A stretch of DNA of 64,000 nucleotides from Sphingobium aromaticiconvertens (GTDB lineage: Bacteria; Pseudomonadota; Alphaproteobacteria; Sphingomonadales; Sphingomonadaceae): assembly GCF_037154075.1 (NCBI RefSeq), contig NZ_JBANRJ010000001.1:862001-926000 (forward strand). Reading direction: 5' to 3'. Position numbers and translations under genes: made by a program. Below the pieces are notes generated by a model. It did not search any database. It was not told the origin of the DNA and saw nothing but the letters and a program-made list of their open reading frames with translations. Position 1 is the first letter of the stretch; each line of letters begins with the position of its first letter. Below are positions 8,315-17,271 of this stretch, one piece after another.

Positions 8315-9148
8315 ATGGAAAATGCGCTCGAACCCGGCCTTTATATCGTTGCTGGCCCTATCGGCAACCTTGGTGACCTCACCCCGCGGGCGGCCGAGAT
8401 ACTGTGTCGCGCTGACGTGATAGCGGTAGAAGATACGCGGGTAAGCGCCAAATTGCTGCGCCATGCCGGGTCCGACAGGCCGATGGTCCCCTATCATGAT
8501 CATAGTTCGGACACGCTGCGCGCGAAGCTGATCGAACGGATGGCGGGCGAATCGGTGGCGCTGCTGTCGGACGCCGGAACGCCGCTGATTTCCGATCCGG
8601 GCTACAAGCTGGTGCGTGACGCGCGCGCGGCGGGGCGGCATGTGACGACCTTGCCCGGTCCCAGCGCGGCGATCGCAGCGCTGACGCTGTCGGGCCTGCC
8701 GACCGACCGTTTCCTTTTCATGGGTTTCCTGCCGTCCAAGGCGAAGGCGCGGGGCGATATATTGGCCGAGGTTGCGGCGTTGCGCGCGACGCTGATCTTC
8801 TACGAGAGCGGTCCGCGCCTGTCCGACAGTCTGGCCGCCATGGCGCAGGGACTGGGCAACCGCGACGCCGCCATCTGCCGCGAGATCAGCAAGACCTTCG
8901 AGGAGGCGGTGACGGGCACGCTGGCCGATCTGTCCACTCGCTATGCCAATGCGCCGCCCAGGGGCGAGATCGTCGTCATCGTCGGCCCGCCCGGCGAAGC
9001 GCCCCCGGCCAGCGCCGAGGATGCCGACGCGGCGCTGAAAGAGGCGATGACCCGCCTGCCGGTATCCAAGGCCGCAGGGGAAGTCGCCAAGGCGCTCGGC
9101 CTCGATCGGCGCACCCTCTATGCCCGCGCGATGGAACTAAAAGGATGA
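8315..9148 (+). CDS. rsmI: 16S rRNA (cytidine(1402)-2'-O)-methyltransferase
   Basis: 277 aa. This SAM-dependent enzyme methylates the 2'-O of C1402 in 16S rRNA. Motifs follow the tetrapyrrole-methylase fold: GLYIVAGPIGNLGDLTPRA at the start, ADVIAVEDTRVSAKLL, VALLSDAGTPLISDPGYKLV, and VTTLPGPSAAIAALTLSGLP. The frame is open far upstream, but homology begins at MENALEPG, 11 bp from the divergent lipoprotein start. The stop codon overlaps the next gene (yraN) by 4 bp, so the two are probably co-translated. No good ribosome site precedes the ATG. Confidence 0.95.
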   Translation: MENALEPGLYIVAGPIGNLGDLTPRAAEILCRADVIAVEDTRVSAKLLRHAGSDRPMVPYHDHSSDTLRAKLIERMAGESVALLSDAGTPLISDPGYKLVRDARAAGRHVTTLPGPSAAIAALTLSGLPTDRFLFMGFLPSKAKARGDILAEVAALRATLIFYESGPRLSDSLAAMAQGLGNRDAAICREISKTFEEAVTGTLADLSTRYANAPPRGEIVVIVGPPGEAPPASAEDADAALKEAMTRLPVSKAAGEVAKALGLDRRTLYARAMELKG

Positions 9149-9498
9149 CGCGGAAACAGGCGGAGCAGCGCGGGCGGCAGGCCGAGCGGATCGCCGGCTG
9201 GTGGCTGCGCCTCAAGGGCTGGCAGATACTGGCCCGGCGCGCCCGCACGCCGCTGGGCGAGGTCGATCTGGTCGCGCGGCGGGGCAGCATGATCGCCTTT
9301 GTCGAGGTGAAGGCGCGCGCCAGCAACGCAGCGCTGGACCTTTCGATCGACGAACGGCGGCTGGCGCGGGTCGCGGCGGCGGCGGAAATATTGTGGCACG
9401 ACCTTGCCCGGCCCGGCGACGATATGCGGATCGACGTCATGCTCCTTGCGCCGGGGCGTCCGCCACGCCATCTGACCAATGTCTGGCACGGGGGCTGA
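9145..9498 (+). CDS. yraN: YraN family (UPF0102) endonuclease-like protein
   Basis: 117 aa, the normal length of the family. It shows the restriction-endonuclease-like core: an N-terminal RGRQAERIAGWWLRLKGW, the acidic GEVDLVARRGSMIAFVEVKAR, and RIDVMLLAP at the end. The Glu/Asp-(E/Q)xK pattern suggests a metal-dependent nuclease fold, but no activity is established for the family in general. It overlaps rsmI by 4 bp and is followed by gshB after 35 bp, the usual sphingomonad order. Confidence 0.9.
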   Translation: MTRKQAEQRGRQAERIAGWWLRLKGWQILARRARTPLGEVDLVARRGSMIAFVEVKARASNAALDLSIDERRLARVAAAAEILWHDLARPGDDMRIDVMLLAPGRPPRHLTNVWHGG

Positions 9499-9533
9499 CC
9501 GCTTCCGTCCTTCCTGTCGAAAGAGCGTAGCGC

Positions 9534-10508
9534 ATGACTGTACTCAATCCCCTGACCGTCGCCGTGCAGATGGACCCGATGGAGGGCATCAAGATCGGGG
9601 GCGATTCGACCTTCCACATCATGCTGGCGGCTCAGAAGCGGGGGCACAGCCTCTACCATTATCTTGCCCCGGACCTGACCTATCGCGACGGCCGGGTGCT
9701 GGCGAAGGCGCGGCCGGTAAAGGTGCAAAAGGTCGAGGGCGCGCATTTCGTCTTTGGCGCCTCCGAAGTGCTGGACCTTGGCCGGGACGTCGATGTCGTG
9801 CTGATGCGGCAGGATCCGCCCTTCGACCTGTCCTACATCACTGCCACCCATATGCTGGAGCGGGTGCAGGAAGAAACGCTGGTGGTGAATGATCCGGCAT
9901 CGGTCCGTAACGCGCCCGAAAAGCTGTTCGTACTCGATTATGCCCGCTTCATGCCGCCGACCATGATCACGCGCGAGCTTGAGGAGGTGAAAAGCTTCCT
10001 CAAGCAGCATGGCGAGATCGTGGTGAAGCCGCTCTACGGCAATGCGGGCAATGCGGTCTTCCATGTGGGGCAGTCCGGCGCGAACCTCTCGGCGCTGGTG
10101 GAACTCTTCAAGGCTTCGTGGGTCGAGCCTTTCATGGTTCAGGCCTTCATTCCCGGCGTCTCCCAGGGCGACAAGCGTATCGTGCTGGTGGATGGCGAGG
10201 TGGCAGGGGCCGTCAACCGTATTCCCGGTGCGGGAGAGATACGCTCGAACCTCGCGGTTGGCGGATCGGCGGCGAAGACCGAACTGACGGACCGGGAACG
10301 CGAAATCTGCGCGGCGATGGGACCGGAACTCAAGGCGCGGGGCCTGTTGTTCGTCGGCATAGACGTGATCGGCGGCGAATGGCTGACCGAAATCAACGTG
10401 ACCTCGCCCACCGGCATCGTCTCCATCGACGCGTTCGACGGAACCGACACGGGCGGCATGATCTGGGACGCGATCGACGCACGTCTGGCGGCGCGGGTCG
10501 CGGCCTGA
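9534..10508 (+). CDS. gshB: Glutathione synthase
   Basis: 324 aa ATP-grasp ligase joining gamma-glutamylcysteine and glycine. Characteristic blocks are VAVQMDPMEGIKIGGDSTF at the N-terminus, DPPFDLSYITATHMLE, EIVVKPLYGNAGNAVFHV (ATP binding), FMVQAFIPGVSQGDKRIVLVDGE, and GIDVIGGEWLTEINVTSPTGI (metal ligands). Length agrees with E. coli GshB. It lies directly downstream of rsmI-yraN in the same orientation and is probably transcribed with them. Confidence 0.95.
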   Translation: MTVLNPLTVAVQMDPMEGIKIGGDSTFHIMLAAQKRGHSLYHYLAPDLTYRDGRVLAKARPVKVQKVEGAHFVFGASEVLDLGRDVDVVLMRQDPPFDLSYITATHMLERVQEETLVVNDPASVRNAPEKLFVLDYARFMPPTMITRELEEVKSFLKQHGEIVVKPLYGNAGNAVFHVGQSGANLSALVELFKASWVEPFMVQAFIPGVSQGDKRIVLVDGEVAGAVNRIPGAGEIRSNLAVGGSAAKTELTDREREICAAMGPELKARGLLFVGIDVIGGEWLTEINVTSPTGIVSIDAFDGTDTGGMIWDAIDARLAARVAA

Positions 10509-10539
10509 CCCGCATGGCTCTTTCCATGATCCTTGTCCC

Positions 10540-11148
10540 ATGACCGACTGGGTTCTGAACCTTATCGACGCGGGTGGATATTGGGGCATTTTCCTGCTGA
10601 TGGTGCTCGAAAACATCTTCCCGCCCATACCGTCCGAACTCATCATGGGGATCGGTGGCATCCGCGTGGGGCAGGGGCATATGGACATGAGCCTGCTGCT
10701 GCTGGTCGGCACGCTGGGCACTACGGTCGGCAATTATTTCTGGTATATGGTGGGTCGGCTGTTGGGGTTTGAGCGGCTGAAGCCCGTGGTCGATCGCTAC
10801 GGCCGTTGGGCAACGATGGAATGGAAGGATGTCGAGGCGCTGGACCGATTGTTCGAAAAATATGGGCAGGCGGCGGTGTTCGTGTTTCGCTTCCTGCCGG
10901 TGTTTCGCACGATGATCTCGTTGCCCGCGGGCCTTTTCCGCATGGGCGCCATACGCTTCCTGTTATGGACGGCCGCCGGTGCCCTGGTCTGGAATCTGGT
11001 GCTCGCCTATGCGGGCTATCTGCTCGGTTATCATTTCAGTGAGATCGACAAATATGTAGGCCCGGTCGCGACCCTGTGCGTGGTCGGCGCGATCGTCGCC
11101 TATCTCTGGCGGCTCTTCACCTGGAAGCCGACGCCAAATGAGCGCTAA
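10540..11148 (+). CDS. DedA family (VTT domain) membrane protein
   Basis: 202 aa inner-membrane protein. It has the DedA/SNARE-associated signature ENIFPPIPSELIMGIGG and the downstream GNYFWYMVGRLLG and FRFLPVFRTMISLPAGLFRM (the Arg-containing motif). Hydrophobic segments are near residues 10-30, 50-70, 140-160 and 170-190. Family members are lipid (undecaprenyl-phosphate or phospholipid) flippase-like proteins needed for envelope integrity. It follows gshB by 31 bp. Its stop overlaps tail-to-tail by 4 bp with a small gene on the other strand. Confidence 0.9.
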   Translation: MTDWVLNLIDAGGYWGIFLLMVLENIFPPIPSELIMGIGGIRVGQGHMDMSLLLLVGTLGTTVGNYFWYMVGRLLGFERLKPVVDRYGRWATMEWKDVEALDRLFEKYGQAAVFVFRFLPVFRTMISLPAGLFRMGAIRFLLWTAAGALVWNLVLAYAGYLLGYHFSEIDKYVGPVATLCVVGAIVAYLWRLFTWKPTPNER

Positions 11149-11444
11149 AAGGGCACTTTGAACGTCACCATCGCGCGGTTGGACGTGGTGCCGTTGCCAA
11201 AGCTTGCGCTTTCGACGTGGATATTGCCCTTCACCTGGCCGAACAGACCGATCTCCGCCCGTCCCAGCGGCGGCTCGGTGGATAGCGGCTCCCGCTCGAC
11301 CCGCTGGCTGAGGCGGCGGCCCGTGACGATGATGCCGCCAGTATCGGTGGAGGCGGCCGTCTTGCGGAGATCATAGTCGATAGGAATAATGGGCACCGCC
11401 GCAGCGGCAGCACTTTGCAGGCTTATCAGCAGGCGGACCATCAT
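11145..11444 (-). CDS. Small hypothetical exported protein
   Basis: 99 aa, not recognised. MMVRLLISLQSAAAAAVPII could be a short signal peptide. The mature part carries GGIIVTGRRLSQRVEREPLS and LGRAEIGLFGQVKGNIHVES, a pattern of short conserved beta segments. The tandem start codons are preceded by GGGAGA at about 6 nt, which supports translation from here although the frame is open further upstream into xerC. It ends 4 bp inside the dedA stop on the opposite strand. Confidence 0.65.
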   Translation of the reverse strand: MMVRLLISLQSAAAAAVPIIPIDYDLRKTAASTDTGGIIVTGRRLSQRVEREPLSTEPPLGRAEIGLFGQVKGNIHVESASFGNGTTSNRAMVTFKVPF

Positions 11445-11503
11445 CGCCAGTCTCCCACATATCAGCCCGCAGCTTTGCGTGCCAATATGGCGACAAGATG
11501 GCC

Positions 11504-12400
11504 TCAGGCCCTGGGATGCGCGTTGCGATAAACGTCCAGCAAATGCGCCGCATCCACCTGCGTATAGACCTGGGTAGAGGACAGGCTGGCATGGCCCAGC
11601 AGTTCCTGCAACGAGCGCAGGTCCGCCCCGCGCCCCAGCAGATGGGTCGCGAAACTGTGGCGCAACGCATGGGGCGTGGTGCGATCCGACAGGCCCAGCC
11701 GCCCGCGCGCGCCCTGCACCGCGCGACGGATGAGCGCAGGCGACAGCGGCCCGCCGCGCGCGCCCCGGAACAGGGCTTCCCCCTTCTCCAGCGGCCAGGG
11801 ACTGGCCTCGACATAGGCTTCGATCGCCGTGCGAACTTGCGGAAGCAGCGGCACGATGCGGGTCTTGTTGCGCTTGCCCGTCACCCGGATCGTCTCGCAC
11901 AGCGGTAATATGTCGCCGGTCAGGCCCATCGCCTCGCCAATACGCAGTCCCGCGCCATAGAGCAGTAGCAGCACCGCCCAGTCCCGCGCGCCAATCCAGT
12001 CTTCCCGCGCCGTCTCTGCTATATCCTGCGCCAGCGCCACCGCTTCGTCGGGAGATATGGGTCGGGGCAGGCCGCGCTTGACGCGTGGTCCCTTCAGGAC
12101 GGGCACATGGGCGTTTTCGCCACCCGCAAAGCGCAGAAAACCGCGCACGGCCGACAATTCTCGCGCCGCTGAAAGATTACCGATGCCGTCCATACGCCGA
12201 TCGGTCAGGAAAGCGCGAAGGTCCGCCTGACCCAGATCCGCCAGCATCGCCCGCGTGACCCCTGCGCCCCGATGTTGCCCCAGAAAGTCGATCAGACGCT
12301 CAGCGGTGGCCACATAGGCGCGCACCGTATGCATCGACCGGCGCCGGTCGAGCGCCAGATGGCGACGCCATTGTTCGGACAGGGAAGGCTCGGGCGTCAT
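11504..12400 (-). CDS. xerC: Tyrosine recombinase XerC
   Basis: 298 aa, full length for XerC. With XerD it resolves chromosome dimers at dif. An N-terminal SAM-like DNA-binding domain (about residues 8-95) is followed by the catalytic domain with all six residues visible: R153 (GAGLRIGE), K176 (TGKRNKTR), H244 and R247 (HALRHSFATH), H270 (LLGHASLSSTQ) and the nucleophile Y279 (VYTQVD). The closing DAAHLLDVYRNAHPRA is Xer-like. No att sites or cargo genes are adjacent, so this is the housekeeping recombinase and not a phage or island integrase. Confidence 0.93.
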   Translation of the reverse strand: MTPEPSLSEQWRRHLALDRRRSMHTVRAYVATAERLIDFLGQHRGAGVTRAMLADLGQADLRAFLTDRRMDGIGNLSAARELSAVRGFLRFAGGENAHVPVLKGPRVKRGLPRPISPDEAVALAQDIAETAREDWIGARDWAVLLLLYGAGLRIGEAMGLTGDILPLCETIRVTGKRNKTRIVPLLPQVRTAIEAYVEASPWPLEKGEALFRGARGGPLSPALIRRAVQGARGRLGLSDRTTPHALRHSFATHLLGRGADLRSLQELLGHASLSSTQVYTQVDAAHLLDVYRNAHPRA

Positions 12401-12491
12401 GCGCGCGATGATAGGGCAGGGTGAAGCCTAAGGGAATCCCCAAGGGACAGGCTGCCGCGCCACCCCTTGAAATATGCGCCAAAATAGGCAC

Positions 12492-13379
12492 ATGGGAAGG
12501 ATGGACACGCCCTTTGATCCGGCCGACATGCCGACCGGCATCTGCATGCGCCTGTCGCCTCTGGTGAGTCGCGTGCTGGCGCCGAACCCGTCGGCCTTCA
12601 CCTACACCGGCACGCAGACCTATGTCGTCGGCACGGATACGCTGGCAGTTATTGATCCCGGCCCGGATGAACCAGCCCATCTCGACGCGCTGACGGCGGC
12701 GATTGCCGGGCGGCCCGTCGTGGCGATCCTGTGTACCCATACGCATCGCGATCATAGTCCTGCCGCGCGCCCGCTGGCGGACCGGACCGGTGCGCCGATC
12801 ATCGGTTGCGCGCCGCTGACGCTGGACGATGACGGGCCACGCGCGGATGCAGCGTTCGACGCCAGCTATCGCCCAGACCGGATCTTGACCGATGGGGAAC
12901 AGGTGACGGGGGAGGGCTGGACGCTGGAGGCGGTGGCGACGCCCGGCCACACATCGAACCATCTCTGCTTTGCGCTTTTGCAGGAAAGCGCGCTGTTCAC
13001 CGGCGATCATATCATGGGGTGGTCGACCAGCGTCGTATCGCCGCCCGATGGCGATATGGCCGCCTATATGCGCTCCATGCAGCGGCTGATCGACCGGGAT
13101 GATAAAGTCTATTATCCAGCCCATGGCGAGCCGGTCGCCAGTCCCCAGCGCTGGGCGCGGGGCATGATGGGCCACCGCAAACAGCGCGAAGGCCAGATAT
13201 TGCGCCACATCGCCACGCCGGATGGCGTCACCATTCCGCAGATGGTGGAACAGATGTACAAGGGCGTCGATCCCCGCCTTTATGGCGCGGCGGGGCGTTC
13301 GGTCCTCGCCCACCTCATCGACCTTGACCAGCGCGGGCTTGCCGCGGCAGGCGCGGATGGCCGATGGCACGCGCGCTAA
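12492..13379 (+). CDS. MBL-fold metallo-hydrolase (LACTB2-like)
   Basis: About 295 aa. Metallo-beta-lactamase fold with the metal motif THTHRDHSPAA (HxHxDH), a downstream VATPGHTSNHLCF, FTGDHIMGW and YYPAHGEPV, followed by a winged-helix-like C-terminal part (VTIPQMVEQMYKGVDPRLYGAAGRSVLAHL). That C-terminal layout matches the LACTB2/endoribonuclease-like branch. The start is uncertain: ATG 12474, 12492 and 12501 are in frame; the last one directly abuts GGAAGG, so 12492 is preferred. The gene overlaps the next one by 16 bp. Confidence 0.85.
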   Translation: MGRMDTPFDPADMPTGICMRLSPLVSRVLAPNPSAFTYTGTQTYVVGTDTLAVIDPGPDEPAHLDALTAAIAGRPVVAILCTHTHRDHSPAARPLADRTGAPIIGCAPLTLDDDGPRADAAFDASYRPDRILTDGEQVTGEGWTLEAVATPGHTSNHLCFALLQESALFTGDHIMGWSTSVVSPPDGDMAAYMRSMQRLIDRDDKVYYPAHGEPVASPQRWARGMMGHRKQREGQILRHIATPDGVTIPQMVEQMYKGVDPRLYGAAGRSVLAHLIDLDQRGLAAAGADGRWHAR

Positions 13380-14071
13380 GGGCCTGGCCGGCGGCGCTGG
13401 CCATCGGCATCGTCCTGGCTTTCGCGTTGGTAATGTGGATCGGCTGGCAACGCTATGACCGAGACTATGTTGTGACGACGGAGGATGACGGGAGCGCCGT
13501 CACCCAGATCATTGCCGAGCGGTTCGCGGGCGCCAGCAGTCTTAAGGTGTCCGAACTGTCGGGTACGATCCAGAGCACGGCGCGCGATGTGCGCGGCTTT
13601 GGCTGGTTGAGGTCGGATCAGGTGGTGAAGATGCCCTTTTCGGTCGACTATTTCATCGATGCGTCAAAGATCGGCCCCGACGATCTGGAATGGATTGAAG
13701 GGTCGCGGACGCTGATCGTCAACGCGCCGGACGTGACTGTGGCGCGACCCAATGTCGATGAGGCGCGCCGGACGCTGGTGCGGACCAGCGGCATGTTCGT
13801 GACCCGGCAGGCGGGCGAGGAACTTAGCCGCCGGACGTCCGCCCATGCACAGGGCAAGGCGCTATCCGTCGCCCGCTCGCCCGAGCGGATGGCGCAGGCG
13901 CGCGAAAATGGCCGCAAGGCGCTGGGCCGTCTGCTTGGCGCGCCGCTGGCGAAAATGGGTTATGGTGAAACGCGGGTGGTCGTGACCTTTCCTTCGGAGC
14001 GGCCGGCGCGCAATACAGAACAATGGGATGTGACCACGCCGGTCAATCAGGTACTGGCGAAACATAGATAA
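13364..14071 (+). CDS. DUF4230 domain protein, membrane-anchored
   Basis: 235 aa. One N-terminal membrane helix (about residues 8-28) is followed by a periplasmic domain with VSELSGTIQSTARDVRGFGWLRSDQ and VKMPFSVDYFIDASKI, the pattern of the DUF4230 family. Function is unknown. The start lies 16 bp inside the end of the MBL-fold hydrolase gene, which suggests coupled translation. A second half rich in Arg/Ala (residues 150-190) probably forms helices. Confidence 0.8.
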   Translation: MARALRAWPAALAIGIVLAFALVMWIGWQRYDRDYVVTTEDDGSAVTQIIAERFAGASSLKVSELSGTIQSTARDVRGFGWLRSDQVVKMPFSVDYFIDASKIGPDDLEWIEGSRTLIVNAPDVTVARPNVDEARRTLVRTSGMFVTRQAGEELSRRTSAHAQGKALSVARSPERMAQARENGRKALGRLLGAPLAKMGYGETRVVVTFPSERPARNTEQWDVTTPVNQVLAKHR

Positions 14072-14115
14072 GCAAATCTGCCGCGCGGGTAGGCGCGAGT
14101 TGGAGAAGAAGTGCC

Positions 14116-15102
14116 ATGAATGCGATGACAGAGATGCCCAAGGGTACGGACCTGCGGGCCGAGATCGACCGGCTGCGCAAGGAGCGCAATGCCGTGATCC
14201 TGGGCCATTATTATCAAAGCCCGGAGATTCAGGATCTGTCCGATTTCGTCGGCGACAGCCTGGAACTTTCACGCAAGGCGGCGGAGACGGACGCCGACGT
14301 CATCGCCTTTTGCGGCGTGCGTTTCATGGCAGAAACGGCGAAAATTCTCTCGCCCCAGAAGATCGTCGTGCTGCCCGACATGGACGCCGGATGCAGCCTG
14401 GAAGACAGTTGCCCGCCCGCCCAGTTCAAGGCGTTTCGGGAGGCGCATCCCGATCACATCGCGCTCAGCTATATCAACTGCTCGGCCGAGGTGAAGGCGC
14501 TATCCGACATCATCGTCACCTCTTCCTCGGCGGAAAAAATCCTTGCGCAGATCCCCAAGGACCAGAAGATCATCTTCGGTCCCGACAAGCATCTGGGCGG
14601 CTATCTGAAGCGTAAGCTGGGCCGCGACATGCTGCTGTGGCCGGGGGTGTGCATCGTGCATGAGGCGTTCAGCGAAACCGAACTGCTGAAATTGAAGGTC
14701 CAGCACCCCGATGCGCCGATCGCCGCGCACCCGGAATGCCCGCCCTATATCGTCGATCATGCCGATTATGTCGGGTCGACCAGCGGCATCCTCGATTTCG
14801 CCAAGACCATGCCGGGCGACACGCTGATCGTCGCCACCGAACCGCACATCATCCACCAGATGGAAAAGGCGGTGCCGGAAAAGCATTTCATCGGCGCACC
14901 GGGCGCAGACGGCAACTGCAACTGCAACATTTGCCCCTATATGGCGCTTAACACGATGGAAAAGCTCTACTTGTCGCTGCGCGATCTCCAGCCGCGCATC
15001 GAGATGGACGAAAGCTTGCGCGTCGCGGCGAAAAAGAGCCTCGACCGGATGCTGGAAATGGCCAGCGGCACGGTTGGACAGGGGGATGTGGGCGCGCGTT
15101 AA
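14116..15102 (+). CDS. nadA: Quinolinate synthase
   Basis: 328 aa. The 4Fe-4S enzyme condenses iminoaspartate with dihydroxyacetone phosphate to quinolinate in de novo NAD synthesis. Signatures are AVILGHYYQSPEIQDLSDFVGDSL, GVRFMAETAKILSP, and Cys residues in YINCSAEVKAL, GVCIVHEAF and CNCNICPYM that are the likely cluster ligands. GGAGAAG about 7 nt upstream supports the start. nadC follows after one intervening gene; no nadB is in the window. Confidence 0.95.
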   Translation: MNAMTEMPKGTDLRAEIDRLRKERNAVILGHYYQSPEIQDLSDFVGDSLELSRKAAETDADVIAFCGVRFMAETAKILSPQKIVVLPDMDAGCSLEDSCPPAQFKAFREAHPDHIALSYINCSAEVKALSDIIVTSSSAEKILAQIPKDQKIIFGPDKHLGGYLKRKLGRDMLLWPGVCIVHEAFSETELLKLKVQHPDAPIAAHPECPPYIVDHADYVGSTSGILDFAKTMPGDTLIVATEPHIIHQMEKAVPEKHFIGAPGADGNCNCNICPYMALNTMEKLYLSLRDLQPRIEMDESLRVAAKKSLDRMLEMASGTVGQGDVGAR

Positions 15103-15156
15103 GGGTGTGCAGGATCAGTCTGGCGCGGGCGCTTCGGATCGCCTAACGACAGGGGC

Positions 15157-17271
15157 ATGAAGCTCAAATCGCTGATCCGCTCGACGCCGCTGGTTCTTGC
15201 CATCGCCGTTGCTGTGCCTGCATCCGCCGCCTCCGACGACCCTTATCTCTGGCTTGAGGAGATCGAGGGTCGCAAGGCGATTGCACAGGTCGAAAAATGG
15301 AATGCGGCAACCGACACGCTGCTGCGCGCCGATCCCCGTTTTGAGGCGGATCGGGCGCGCGCGCGGGCAATTTTGGACGACGAAAGCCAGATTGCTACAC
15401 CCGACGCGGTGATGGGCGACCGCGTCACAAACCTGTGGCGCGACGCAAAAAATCCACGGGGGCTTTGGCGGTCGAGCGACCTGGCCTCCTATCTCGCGGG
15501 CAAGCCCAACTGGACGACGATCATCGACGTCGATGCGCTGGGCAAGGCGGAGGGGAAAAGCTGGGTCTGGCATGGCGCGGACTGCCTTGCGCCGACCTAC
15601 AAACGCTGCCTGATTTCGCTCAGCCCAGGCGGTACCGACGCGGACGTGGTGCGTGAGTTCGACCTGTCGACCGGGCAGTTCGTGGAGCGCGGTTTTGCGC
15701 TGCCCGAAGCCAAGAGCAATGTCGCTTGGGCCGATGCCGATACGCTGCTGGTCGCGACCGATTTCGGCACCGGCACGCTGACGGCATCGGGCTATCCCCG
15801 GCAGGTGAAACGCTGGAAGCGCGGCACGCCGCTGTCGGCTGCGACGCTGGTCAAGGAAGGGGTGGTGAGCGACATCTCCGTTGGTCCGCGCGCCGAGATG
15901 GATGGCGACAGGCGCTGGACCTTCATCGACCGGGGCCTCACCTTCTACACAAATGAATTGTGGCTGGGCACACCGGACGGGCGTTTCGTCCCCACGCCTC
16001 TGCCCCAGACCGCGGAGATGCGCGCTGTCGTGGGCGGACAACTCATCGCCTCCCTCAATGAACCGCTGGGCAGTATCCCCGCAGGCTCGCTGGTCGCCTG
16101 GTCGCTCGACGCCATCGCCGCAGGCAGGCCGGGCGCACCCGAACCGGTCCTGACCCCAACGAAAAATCAGGCAATCGAGGATGTCCACGCCACCGACCAT
16201 AGGCTGTGGGTCAAGCTGCTGGACGATGTGTCGGGCACGCTGCTGGCCCTGACACGCGATCCTGCGACCGGTAAATGGACCAGCCGCGCGGCCACGCTGC
16301 CCGCCAACGCCACCGTGCATATCGCTGGCGGGGCGGGGAAACAGGACATCGCGTTCGCCTCGGTCGAGGGGATGCTGCTGCCGCCGACCTTGGTGGCGGT
16401 CGGCAAGGATGGCGCGGTCCGGCAGGTGCAGCAATTACCAGCGCGCTTCGATGCCAGCCAGTTCACGGTGGAGCAGCGCTTCGCCACGTCGAAGGACGGC
16501 ACCCGCGTCCCCTATTTCCTTGCGCGCAAGAAGGGCGTGACCGGCCCGGTCCCGGCCCTCATCCACGCCTATGGCGGTTTCCGCGCGGCGCAGACGCCGA
16601 CCTATCTCACCACCGAACCTTATCGTGCCGGGCCGCTGGGCTTATTCTGGGTTGAGGACGGCAATGCCTATGTCCTCGCCAACATCCGGGGCGGCGGCGA
16701 ATATGGCCCGGCCTGGCATCAGGCGGCGCTGCGCGAGAAACGGCAGAATGCGTTCGACGACCTTCATGCCGTGGCGGAGGATCTGGTGAAGGCCGGTGTC
16801 TCCGCCAAGGGCAGGATCGGCATTTCCGGTCGTTCCAACGGCGGCGTGCTGGTCGGCGCGGCAATGACGCAGCGGCCCGACCTCTATGGCGCGGTGATCG
16901 CGGGGTCGCCGCTGGAGGATATGAAACGCTATTCGCACTTGTCGGCGGGCGCGTCCTGGGTCGCGGAATATGGCGACCCTGACAAGCCGGAGGACTGGGC
17001 GTTCCTGTCCAAATGGTCGCCCTATCAGAATGTGAAGAAGGGCGTGCACTATCCGCCCGCTTTCTTCTACCTGTCGACCAAGGATGATCGGGTCCATCCC
17101 GGCCATGCGCGCAAGATGGCGGCGAAGCTGACTGACTATGGCAACCGCGTCTATTATCATGAATATCGCGAAGGGGGGCATTCGGTGGGCGCCGACCATG
17201 CCGAGGATGCGGTGCGCGCGGCACTGCTCCACGCCTTTCTGACGCGCGAACTGGGGGGTAAGGGACAATGA
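15157..17271 (+). CDS. Prolyl oligopeptidase family (S9A) serine peptidase, secreted
   Basis: 704 aa. A Sec signal peptide (LVLAIAVAVPASA) is followed by DPYLWLEEIEGRKAIAQVEKWN, the typical N-terminus of S9A oligopeptidases, then a beta-propeller region and an alpha/beta-hydrolase domain. The catalytic Ser lies in GRSNGGVLVGAAM (about residue 560), Asp in TKDDRVHPGHA (about 643) and His in REGGHSVG (about 674). It should cleave short proline-containing peptides in the periplasm. It sits between nadA and nadC and overlaps nadC by 4 bp, although it has no known role in NAD synthesis. Confidence 0.9.
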   Translation: MKLKSLIRSTPLVLAIAVAVPASAASDDPYLWLEEIEGRKAIAQVEKWNAATDTLLRADPRFEADRARARAILDDESQIATPDAVMGDRVTNLWRDAKNPRGLWRSSDLASYLAGKPNWTTIIDVDALGKAEGKSWVWHGADCLAPTYKRCLISLSPGGTDADVVREFDLSTGQFVERGFALPEAKSNVAWADADTLLVATDFGTGTLTASGYPRQVKRWKRGTPLSAATLVKEGVVSDISVGPRAEMDGDRRWTFIDRGLTFYTNELWLGTPDGRFVPTPLPQTAEMRAVVGGQLIASLNEPLGSIPAGSLVAWSLDAIAAGRPGAPEPVLTPTKNQAIEDVHATDHRLWVKLLDDVSGTLLALTRDPATGKWTSRAATLPANATVHIAGGAGKQDIAFASVEGMLLPPTLVAVGKDGAVRQVQQLPARFDASQFTVEQRFATSKDGTRVPYFLARKKGVTGPVPALIHAYGGFRAAQTPTYLTTEPYRAGPLGLFWVEDGNAYVLANIRGGGEYGPAWHQAALREKRQNAFDDLHAVAEDLVKAGVSAKGRIGISGRSNGGVLVGAAMTQRPDLYGAVIAGSPLEDMKRYSHLSAGASWVAEYGDPDKPEDWAFLSKWSPYQNVKKGVHYPPAFFYLSTKDDRVHPGHARKMAAKLTDYGNRVYYHEYREGGHSVGADHAEDAVRAALLHAFLTRELGGKGQ

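Noticed and set aside
8976..10733. 585-aa open frame on the minus strand
   Set aside because: Antisense to yraN and gshB, which both have complete family motifs.
11504..12400. Phage or island integrase
   Set aside because: The protein is a full-length XerC with housekeeping neighbours and no att repeats or cargo.
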